A model generated the notes under the pieces. The model was not told where the DNA came from and searched no databases. It saw nothing but the letters and a program-made list of their open reading frames with translations. Both the position numbers and the translations under genes were made by a program. Below are positions 25,301 through 35,464 of a stretch of DNA of 64,000 nt, piece by piece (the first letter of the stretch is position 1; the number at the start of each line of letters is the position of its first letter). The stretch comes from Bugula neritina (taxonomy: Eukaryota > Bryozoa > Gymnolaemata > Cheilostomatida > Bugulidae), in NCBI GenBank assembly GCA_964035545.1, contig OZ037765.1:23066004-23130003 (forward strand), written 5' to 3'.

Positions 25301-28300
25301 TACCTGAAATTAAGAAAAATACAACTTGAAAAATATTTACAGTCACCTTGCAACTCATTGCCACTGTATAACCTACTCTCTCTGTATAACTTACTATCAC
25401 TGTATAACTTACTATCTCTGTATAACTTACTGTCTCTGTATAACTTACTATCTCTGTATAACTTACTATCTCTGTATAACTTACTATCTCTGTATAACTT
25501 ACTATCTCTGTATAACTTACTATCTCTGTATAACTTACTATCTCTGTATAACTTACTGTTACGGTATAATTATTGTGATATTCTCCGGTAAAAACGTAGG
25601 GTATTGAAGTAATAGGCAGATCTGTGTGTAGGTAATCACCGGTTGCCGTTTCCTCAACACTAACTAAGTACCCAGTAGCATTACACCCAGGGCGTGAGGG
25701 TGGGTCCCAATACACCCTTACTTTTGGATTATCCGTTGTATCAAATCGCAAGTTTAGAGGTCTAGAGGGAGCTAAAAAATAAACAGGAGTATCTCCAACA
25801 TGACTGAGAATATTACTAACCTATGCATGCAGCAGGTTTACTATGATATATGTGTGATATTGAGACAGGAATCGTGTGGTAATGCAGTACAACATCCCAT
25901 AATATTCATAGGAAACACTCTCAAAAGATCTGATGACTTAAAATTTAACAATTTTAAACAATTTTTACAAAAAAAAGTTACTTTAAAAGTTCTCATTTGA
26001 TTTTGAGGTAAAGTTTATACTTCTAACAATTATTATGTAACGTTTAACTTTGATAGCTATAAATTCCGATAGCAAAACTCCAACTAGAATATATCAAATG
26101 AAAATTTTACTTTTATTTGGAGTTGTAGTTCCTATGGTATTAGAAACTGCAGACAGCCCAAAACGATTCTTCGCTTCTACCGTCACGTTGTACTTGGTAC
26201 AGCCGTGGAGAGAGTATTTGGAGCTGCAAGAGAGTCCGACACAGGAAGACCAATTTTCTGGGTCATCATTCGCTGTCACCAGCAGCCTATATGTCAGGTC
26301 ACCGTCACAAGATGATGAAGGTTCCTATAAGAAATTACAGAACTAATGGCTGGAAACAGAAAGTAAAGATATATTATAAGCACCACAGTTGTAAGACATT
26401 GAGCCTTCAATGTAGCAACTCATTTAGTATTGAGGAGAGCCTTTGCATGCTCAGAATACAGAGCAGAGAGTTTATCAAGAACTAGGGCTACACCTAAACC
26501 TATGCAATCAATCTGATAGCATTATTAGTGGCTATATAGTAACTTATAGCTTATTTCTGTTTTATAACTGTTTCAGATAAACAAAAAAGAGTTCAAATAA
26601 ACACTCAAATTGTAAATGAACAGCAAAGAACACTTACTCCAAAATCCACTTTTATTTGTGCAGTATCTATGCTTCTTTCAGCGAAATCAACACGAGTTAT
26701 GCTGAAGGGTGATGGACCTAAAGCAAAATGTTTATTCTTCAAAGTTGCAGGCAAATAAGTAGTTTACTGAGTGTGTACAAGGAACTTTCAAGTCCCTCTC
26801 TTCATTGGTTTTTTGTAACAACTTCACAATAGATACTTTGGCAACAACTTTGTGTATATTCTTTTGCTAAAAATGCTTATTTCAATAAAGGTGTTGTCAT
26901 TTGTATAATCTCGATCGCAATGTACAACACAGTGTTTATGACAAAAAAACACAAGGATATTTTTCCAAGATTCCCATGTGTTTCTGATGAACAGTTTATG
27001 CAACTTTTACACTAGCAATTAAAATCTGGCCAGGGCAAAATTAAACAGCGCTAATGAGCTAATGAGCATTGTTATTTAATTGATAAAAACACAACACAAC
27101 ACTTCAATGCCTCACCACTTGCACAAGGCGTTGTAGTGTAAGTTTGACTAGATGAAGTCTCCTTATATTCATTACCACCTACAACAACCTTGGACTCTAT
27201 AGAATAACGCAGTAGAGTTCCCGGATAACTGAGATGTAGAGAGCAAGTAGCAATATTGTCAGAGACTGTGAATTGTTTAGACACTTTTGTTGATAATGAT
27301 AACTCATTTTCTGTATACTCAACCCAGTACTCATCAGGTCTAATGTTGCCTACAATAACATTACTATATTGGTTTAGTAAGGTGTATGCAATATTACAAC
27401 TCAGATGCATAAATTTACTTTAAAACAAAAGAAGTTTCCATCACTATGATATGAACAGCTCAATTATATATATTTTATTAATGCAATCAGCTTGTATGAT
27501 GAAATTATAAATATTTATTTAAATACAAACTTTGACTACTTGTTTCTAACAATCATAAAACAAATGTGTATAATTTACCTGTATTAGGAGAGATTTTGGA
27601 GAGATAGAAGGTGAGCTCTATCAAGCCAGGGTTAGGCTCTAGAAGTTCAACATTTCCAATAACGAGCGAAGGGAGAGTAACTGATGGTGTGATAAACACT
27701 TTCCGGTCATCGCCCAACTTGTCCCCAGCATCATAAACCTCGAGCTTTAGTGAGTAAGCAGTGTTTGGTGTGAACACAAAATCAGCTGTATTAGTCAAGT
27801 CTGAGAAGTTAGATGGACTTATTCCAGCCTTCGTGAAGACAGTAGTAGTTCCTGGTACTTGTGAAATAATGACCTCATAAGTGGCATCAAAATATGGATC
27901 CAATTCACAGTCCGTCTTGGCAGCCTTTCAAATATAATAAACAACATTTCTTTAATATGAAGCAAATATATTTACCCAAAGCTCTAACTTTACATGCCTG
28001 ACACACTTCAGTTATGCAGTATTAAAATATTCATTAACATCTTAGCTATCATCTATAGACTGCTTGAAGGTTGTATGCAAAAAAATGGTTTTATAACAAA
28101 TTGTGTGTTAATGCTGATGGCGTTTTCAAATATCATAGACACCAATTCTCTCGAAAGCAAGCAAATCTATTGCATCAAAGCTCATACTTTATACCTTACT
28201 ATTTAGGTAATAAACATGCAGAGACAAAGCTTTTAAACAAAAGTAACTTTTGATCATTTCAATTTAATTTTCAAGAAGCCATACTGACATTTTGTATTGA

Positions 28301-31195
28301 AACAATAACTATGATTAGGATCAGCTCAGGAGGTATTAACAGTGCTAGTTACCACTGTGTTATCTTTTAAAATTTTTGAAAACATAATAAATTGAATATT
28401 TCTAATTAATCTAAAACATAATGTATTAAAGATAGCCTATCCAACAAACAAAATTACAATAGTTTGGTTTTCCAAAAGCATGTAAGCTTGATCTAATTTC
28501 ATGTCACTGATATCAAAGTAAAAAGCGTAAAAAGATACAATGCTATAAAATCAAGACTTGAACTCACTGGAAAGTCTACATTGATGACTACTTTATTAGA
28601 GCCACCCAGTTTCCTGAAAGCTGAGTCAACAGTGATATCATTTTTTGTAGGCAAGGTCCACCCTAAAAAACCTAATCTGTTAACATGATGCAACTTGAAA
28701 ATTCACAGCAGCATCAACTAGTTTACTCATAAATTTCTAACATTTGGAAATTTACACAATTGCAAAACATTATTCACTTCAAATATTAATCCACATCTAC
28801 ACTCGGATAGCCAACAATTTTTTTTATTCCAAACACATTAAACAAGAAACCATTGACAAAGCAGCTAAAATGTAGGGAGTAGCCGTAGTCTAGGGGTTAG
28901 ACTTTAGAGCGTTTGCCTAGTAAACACGAGGCCATGGGTTTGAGCCCGGACAAAAGTCATTGGTGATGTTAGGAAGAGCATTCAGTCATAAGTGTTCCTG
29001 TGCCCCATCTGAATAATTATAGGTCGCTAGCCTGATTTAACAAAAACCCTGTCCATCAGGGGTTTCTCACAGGAATGGCGATTATAAATTTGTGTGAGTT
29101 TTTAAAGCAGCTAAAATGTAAGAGTTAACAGAGTAAATTTATAGATTACGTATTTTGTGAAGCAAAAATGGAAAAGGCAAGAGAAACAACTCTCTATATT
29201 CTAATTAATGATGCTTATAGTATCATTATGTTGAGTTACAAACCGGTACATGGCGTGATAGCCAGCTTAATGCCCATCTCACTTTCGTCTTCACCTACTA
29301 CCAGCTTAACTTGACAATCATAACTTTTACTAGACATGGAGATTTTCTTGCCCGGCCAGTCAGGTGAGTTTGAATCTATAGTCAATTGAAATGTTCTGTT
29401 GTCAACAGGCAGCAAGGAGCTGCAGTTTATCTTGTAGAACAGTGAGGGAACCAATGTGATGTTGGGGATATCATTTACAAAAAATGTTACAGTTTCGGCT
29501 TCTTCAGATCTCCATTTTATAGCATCATCAGAAGGGGCTGGCAGTTCTGAAACACAATTGAGAAAATTACCAGGTAAAAATATTGTATAGCATATATGTA
29601 AGTGTAGAGATAGCTGTTATTAGTAACTATAAAAAATATATGCAGCACATTTGTTAAAACACATGCCCTAGTAGACAGTGGCTACATGTTGATTCAAACA
29701 ACTAATATAAACTATATTAAAGTGATAAATAAAACTATTTAACATGCAGTCTTATCTCTTTTCATATGCTTAAAACTTATTTGTTTAAGAAAATTAGGAG
29801 TTGAGAGGTTAACATGCTCATATTAATTTGTATCGACTGTCATAATATGGAATAAAAATGAAGATTGTAATTTTATTATTTTAGAAAATATTTCAGCAGC
29901 ATGTTTTTATAACCTTGTAACTAAAGTTTTTAACATAAGATTTCTATGACCATACTTCAAATCTATTAGCTGAAAGGATGATGGACCCTAAGTTTACATT
30001 TCATAATATGTTATGTAAACTACACACATTACTTCAACTTGAACATTGACATATATCCTGTCTACTGTAATATCTCTTTATGTTTATTTTAGAAGAAAAA
30101 ACTTGAACACGATTTTAATGAATTTAATAGATTATGCTAGATACACAGGAAAAACTGTAGCTTCTGCCATGCCACAAATTATTTTAATTTCCATGAATAT
30201 AAGTTATACTTTACATCAATCCTGTTTCTTGTTGAATTCTCACCAACAGAAGTGATTATAAATAATTTCAATTATCAAAATTTATTTATGGATTATTTAG
30301 TATTTGATCAGATATCAGCTCATTATCAACCTGTACTGTTTTGATAAGAAAAATCTACAGTGCCGTTTCTATTAGCAAGATCATTTAACCTTGCACTTTA
30401 TACTTTCGTATACTTTCACGGGACATCTAACAGCAATAAAAAAGTAATGAATCAGCAATCGTCACTACCCCATTAGCTAACAAAGTAATAAATAACTTTC
30501 TTTTAAAGTTAACTTTTCACATATTACTATTATGGTCACTTAAATATCCAAATAAGATATAAGATATGAGATATAAGAGCACCAAATGAGATATAAGAGC
30601 AATACGCCAGTCTGGATGACCTAGAAGCTCTTCTAACTGGATACAAATGAGCTACTAGGAAGAAAAACCAGTAAACTATATTATGTAATAGGCTGGATGA
30701 CTCACCCGACTGACATGAAGGAAAACCAGTGAATCCAACTTGGCATACTCCACCGCCAGGTGTTAAGGCAGCGCAGCCAACAGTTGCATCACATGTACTA
30801 AAGCCACTTCGACAATGACAGGCACTGCACTGGCCATTTAATATAAACTCGCCATTAACACAGTTTGGTTCTAGAAAACACAGACAATAATATGATGATG
30901 GTGTATGCTGTATGGTGTATTTTGGGCCATCTCTAATCTTAGCTACGAGTGAAGTCATATATAAAACATAAACATTATATAAAAATTTATTGATATTGAT
31001 CTTTGTTACTGGCATACCGAACTTTAGCCAGATAACAAGATGTCACATAGGAATATGTTGTTTTATTCTTCTGGTAATGAGATATTAGTAATGATGACAT
31101 TGTACTGGAACCAACACATACATAATTTGTATAAGCTATAATTTACCAAGGTAGACATAAAAAGAGGTTTTCAGTATGGATGGCTCCAATGCAGA
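12909..31195 (-). CDS. Receptor-type protein tyrosine phosphatase (5' end missing)
   Basis: Single-pass receptor that dephosphorylates phosphotyrosine. Thirty-two exons (5' to 3'): 31147-31195, 30706-30870, 29244-29546, 28568-28662, 27579-27924, 27116-27349, 26638-26717, 26111-26324, 25557-25771, 25237-25303, 24906-25012, 24250-24457, 23692-23794, 23081-23345, 22699-22741, 22010-22112, 20666-20739, 20138-20268, 19684-19848, 18763-18897, 18421-18543, 18130-18284, 17088-17223, 16678-16809, 16287-16386, 16056-16129, 15674-15811, 15209-15273, 14797-14923, 14321-14478, 13921-14056, 12909-12983 (stop TAA 12909-12911). They sum to 4,521 nt (1,506 aa) and every junction is in phase. The signal peptide exon(s) lie upstream of 31195 and were not found. 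Introns are GT-AG except one GC-AG (donor at 18129). Domain details are in separate entries. The D1/D2 layout is that of RPTPs; the ectodomain does not let me assign a vertebrate subtype. Confidence 0.92.
16678..20268 (-). other. RPTP catalytic domain D1
   Basis: Residues about 891-1216 of the visible protein, cytosolic. In order: the juxtamembrane wedge helix ([16 protein letters not shown]), [17 protein letters not shown] (substrate-loop region; the usual pTyr-binding KNRY reads KNRF), DYINASYVD, the [13 protein letters not shown] block, KCEKYWP, the WPD loop WPDHGVP (general acid Asp about 1094), the P-loop [10 protein letters not shown] (nucleophile Cys about 1126) and the Q-loop helix ending [14 protein letters not shown]. 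All catalytic residues are present, so D1 should be an active tyrosine phosphatase. The nucleophile codon lies just before a GC-AG intron that splits the P-loop. Confidence 0.9.
20405..20540 (+). mobile_element. Possible SINE 3' fragment
   Basis: The segment ACCACTAGGGGTCCTCACAGGGAT resembles, in two blocks, the 3' third of the SINE copies at 24.0 and 28.9 kb. The tRNA-like head is not recognisable. It lies in RPTP intron 17. Confidence 0.35.
23997..24203 (+). mobile_element. tRNA-derived SINE copy A (RPTP intron 12)
   Basis: Contains a perfect RNA polymerase III box A (TGGTCTAGGGG, 24006-24016) and box B (GGTTCAAACCC, 24050-24060), followed by a body shared with the copy at 28875 (CCTGTGCCCCAT, GATTTAACAAAAA, GGTTTCTCACAGG, TATAAA-TTG). 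Edges are approximate; the flanks show only a decayed target duplication, so it is older than copy B. Confidence 0.82.
25389..25556 (-). repeat. 18-bp minisatellite of tandem 5' splice sites in RPTP intron 9
   Basis: Ten copies of an 18-bp unit, minus-strand form GTAAGTTATACAGAGATA with small variants, put ten GTAAGT donors exactly 18 bp apart (first bases at 25556, 25538, 25520 and so on down to 25394); a further copy at 25371-25376 is degenerate (GTAGGT). The first donor joins in phase 0 to the acceptor at 25303 and gives the expected FN3 sequence YTVTV-RSVNK. Because 18 bp is six codons without stops, use of any later donor would add VSYTEI-like hexapeptides in frame. Confidence 0.9.
28875..29103 (+). 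mobile_element. tRNA-derived SINE copy B with 17-bp target duplication (RPTP intron 3)
   Basis: A 229-bp insert bounded by the perfect direct repeat AAAGCAGCTAAAATGTA (28858-28874 and 29104-29120). The head has box A TAGTCTAGGGG and a one-mismatch box B GGTTTGAGCCC; the rest matches copy A over its length. The intact duplication marks a recent LINE-mobilised insertion. Confidence 0.92.
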
Positions 31196-33620
31196 CTGAA
31201 AAAAACCAAATCAAGTAAAGATGTATTTCCTTATTTAGCTTCTATTTCGAAATTTTTGGGATAAACACTGAGCAATCTGACAACTGCTATGCTTGAATTT
31301 TCTTAGAAACTTTCTTTATATAACTCTAAACTGTCAGAACTAATTTAACATCTCTAGAACCTTTCTAGTAGTTAGGCGTTAGATATTCTGCAAGCAAGTT
31401 TAATATTCACTGTGCTAAATACTCTATTGTATCCATAGCCTTATTTACTACCCTGTTCCCAGTTATCACTCCTGCTCCCCCCCCCCCACTCCTCCTAATG
31501 AAAATAATAAAACCTCAAAATTTGTCGGCAGTTGAGTGGTTTACTGAAAAGATCATTTTATAACTAGAACATTTCTGTCTTTCCCCTCCCCATATACATA
31601 AAAAATCACCTTGTGAGTTTAGCTGTGAGCTCTCTAACCTCAATACATCTATAAAATTATATCCTAACCAATACCTATGGTTTCTGATTAAGGACTGTCA
31701 ATTTCTATAAGCTTTGCAACGTTTACCAAGTTATACTACAGTATTCTTATTGAGCACCTGTTGTAGCTAAACTAGAGACTGTGGTATCCTCAGAATTCAC
31801 AAATATAACCACAAGGATTACAAAGAACACTGGCTTAAACCAGAATCTTTGTTGGAACATAGTCTACGGCCAAGTTGATAGATACTCTGGTGTGAATGTC
31901 TATACTGTCTCATCTCACTAAAAATATAAAAAGAAATATGGTTGTGATGATGCAATTTTATGCTGCTCTGTTTATTTCAATCATTAAAATGTTCATGTAT
32001 ACCCTGTAGGTTTTGTTTTGTTTACAGAGGTCAAAAGATGTCAAATTATCTTTGTGTCATCTACACCTAAATGTGATGATATACGTGATGATAAACAAAT
32101 ATCAGGTACACATATACACAAATGTGACCTCCATCCAGTGATTACTATAATTTAAAGACAATTATTAGTTAGTTTAACAATTCATCACTAGCTTCATAAT
32201 TCACATGTTTTGCAGAGATAATGCAGATGGGGGGTCATAGTTCCATGTATGTATGCAGTGAATTTGTCTGTTTATCATCAAAATTTTCAAAATGTGCCGA
32301 ATATTTATATTCAGTAAGGCAAAGGTTACTTAGCAGACCCTTCCTTACTCTGATCATGCAGGAAAGGGAGCCTAAAATCAGTAGTAAAAGACTACAGGAA
32401 ATAATTCACTTAATCAGCATTTTAGAAAATTACCCATTAATTAATATGGTAATGATACAAGATTAAGTTTTCAGTCATTGCACCTCTCTGCAATCGGTTG
32501 AATAGGTTTCAGCTGCTCAAACTATGGCATGTGACATATACCTACTGGCATAATGCACATGACATCATGTGTGAAAGATTGTCATGTATAAAATGAATTA
32601 TATTTGGAAATAGTTGAGGCATAAAATAGACTCGAAAACTGCTTTAAAGAAGTTTCAGCTGAAGTAAATGATTGTAAAAATTAGAAAGCAAATCTAATTT
32701 AAGTTGATGAAAATAAACACCTTTAGTCCTACAGACTTTAACAAGGAAACAAGAGAATTCATTCATCAGATGAATCATAAAGCTTGATTAGAATGTAACA
32801 CACTCATCATTACTGAATCATGTCATTATATCATAATAGTACTTTTGCTGAATGCTATAATGGAATCAATTGTAAATCAATAAAGTTGACAAATATCAAC
32901 TTATAACTCAAGGTATGTACTAATGACATGTCCTGTCCAATTTTAGGTAAAAATAGCACAGGTCAAAATAGCACAAGTAAAACTGGCACAGGTAAAAATG
33001 ACACAGGTAAGAATGGAATAAGGAGTAAATGCTGACTGTTGCTGCTTAAGCTAATAGAAGTTTAAAGATACAAATTTGCATTCCATTCAGGTCATATTTT
33101 TAACTTCCAGCTAAATGCTTGTGTCTAAAGAATTATAAACAATATTATGAAAACAAAACAAAACTTTAAACCCGCCCTTACCTGCTACATTTAGAGGTTT
33201 TCTCCAGGCTGCACCTAGATATAGGTTTTGCATTCAACCTGAAAGAATCATAATGCAAAGAAGTTTAAGTAGCAAATTGAGAATAACCAGACACTTGCAT
33301 CAATTCTAGTAATCTAATAGTATACTAATAGCAATAGGCATCGCAGAGTTGATAATAGCAATGATTATGAAAAGCCTAAAGCTCACTTATAACTAAAGTT
33401 AATAGACATATCTGTGCAGTGATGCGTTATAGCAGATAGATCATATATCTAATAATAATAAGTCTAATGTTGAGAATAAAACTACAGGAAGGAGATGTAG
33501 AACGATGTTTCTTATGCTCATATTAAAACTACACCATTATGCGACTAGTCATTTTTTTTAGAATATCAAACTAAATATTATTTCAAATAATGTAAAGAAT
33601 TTATGCAGTAATAAAATACT
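31196..33620. other. Upstream flank or 5' introns of the RPTP
   Basis: The missing signal-peptide exon(s) should lie here or further right. A segment at 33185-33241 has good minus-strand splice borders (TTCTTTCAG before, CAG|GTAAGG after), but its phase-0 frame carries a stop, so I do not join it. At 32942-33010 there are four to five degenerate copies of a 16-18 bp unit (AGGTAAAAATGGCACA-like) related to the fold-back element at 54.9 kb. Confidence 0.4.
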
Positions 33621-34000
<380 letters not shown>

Positions 34001-34060
34001 GTTTACGCTCTAGATTTATTTCTATAGAGCACTCTAGTAACGTTTTATAAACACTCATTT

Positions 34061-34169
<109 letters not shown>

Positions 34170-34559
34170 CTTTCGTTTACATACTGTTTTAGGGGTGCAT
34201 GTTCAGAAAATTTAGTTTAACAATAAACTTTGAGCCTACTGCTGAATTGATTTGGGATTTCTGATCATTTGCTGTCAGCTTTGGCTTTACTGCTATTATA
34301 AAACTTATACCACTGTTAGCTTATTTTCATTGCATGCTATTCTTAGCTGCTGCAACACACAGCCTATCACTAGGGCCTAGACTAGCCTAAAATTTCAAAG
34401 TTCAAACTTTCTAGCTCAGTTATTAAGCTGTGTGTAGCACTAAATTAAATACTTATACTAAAAAACTAAAAGTAAATCAGTAAATGTAATGCTAATACTA
34501 ATAGTAATTGCAAAACTAAATGATCAAATCTGATGCTAATTACAATAAAAATAAATGAT

Positions 34560-34810
34560 AAATCATTTATTTATTAATACTTATACTTATAGTAATAGTT
34601 ATAGTTATACTTATACAGTTAATGTTATAGTTATAGTTCTACTAATACTGATAAGTTATTATGCTATAAGCAGTCAATTGCAGTCTTACACTTACAGTTA
34701 CTGATAGTTTTACTCTTAGTCTTACTCTTAGAGTTAGACTCGCTCACTCTAGGAGTAAGTCTAACGTAGAGTCTAAGAGTAAGACCAAGAGTAAGTTAGA
34801 GTAATCATTA
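34560..34810. repeat. Quasi-periodic TTATAG / ACTCTTAG repeats with imperfect palindrome
   Basis: Short variable units (TTATACTTATAG, then TACTCTTAGTCT) run for about 250 bp. At about 34707-34803 the sequence folds on itself: ACTCTTAGTCTTACTCTTAG on the left faces GTCTAAGAGTAAGACCAAGA on the right around CTCACTCTAGGAGTAAG. Confidence 0.65.
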
Positions 34811-35464
34811 CATTTACTCTGACTCTTAGACATCAGCGATCAGGTAACAAACTCTATCACTATGAGACTGGTGTAAATATATTTACACTTATTTTAATAA
34901 AATTTAACTTTATATAAAGCAACAATCGGTATTGCCTAACATTCTAGTCCTAGTCGTAGCCTGATCACTTCTACTTCAAAGATAAAATTGATATTAAATA
35001 TTGACTAGAAAAAAAATAGCTTTGCCTTGAACTTGAACTCTAGAATCTAATGCGGTATTCCTAATTTCGTAAACCGTTATACATTTATAAAGTAAAGATA
35101 ACTCTTTTTCGTAGCACCGAGTGTTGTATGCTTTGTACTTTAACAAGCTCTTATTAATGAAATATCAACTATTAAAGCGGTGAAATGTACTTACAGATCA
35201 CAGGCTATTGCCTGTAATGAAAACCAGGGGTTTTCTCCGGATACTAATATAATCGTAACAACATCGACAAAAACCCTTTGTATGCCTATACAAATCCTGA
35301 CGCGTGACAAACCCTATAGGTAGGTCAAACAGAACTAACTCTCAGCGATAAATTAATATCAACTTTGCTACTAGTAGTACTAGTAGTAGTACTATTTTAA
35401 TTTTTTTAAATTAACGTCTTATGCTATGTTTTAATATTTACCCTGAAATTTCTAAAGTTGGAAA

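Larger units (their letters stand above)
22010..31195 (-). other. RPTP ectodomain and transmembrane exons
   Basis: Counting from the first visible residue: 17-71 a Cys-rich EGF/laminin-EGF-like module (C-x-C spacing, [15 protein letters not shown]); 72-172 a module with paired Cys and N-glycosylation sites; 172-319 and 320-397 beta-rich modules, probably divergent fibronectin III; 398-495, 496-589 and 590-694 clear FN3 domains (for example [16 protein letters not shown] and [18 protein letters not shown]); 695-831 the membrane-proximal module ([20 protein letters not shown]). The TM helix is at about 843-866 ([18 protein letters not shown]), followed by the basic stop-transfer IRRKRGG. From the EGF exon onward each extracellular module is bounded by phase-1 introns, and the three clear FN3s are each split by one internal phase-0 intron, the pattern expected of shuffled extracellular modules. 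Confidence 0.85.

Noticed and set aside
25287-25556. SYTEIV repeats as a constitutive protein repeat of the receptor
   Set aside because: The first GTAAGT gives the expected FN3 sequence at the junction, so the array is better read as intronic with optional in-frame inclusion.
25389-25556. CRISPR-like direct repeats
   Set aside because: Contiguous 18-bp units without unique spacers in an animal intron.
25326-25607. Open frames on the plus strand with Leu/Tyr-rich hexapeptide repeats
   Set aside because: Antisense reading of the 18-bp donor minisatellite.
33185-33241. Upstream exon of the receptor phosphatase
   Set aside because: Splice borders are good, but the frame required by the next exon has a stop codon and no Met.
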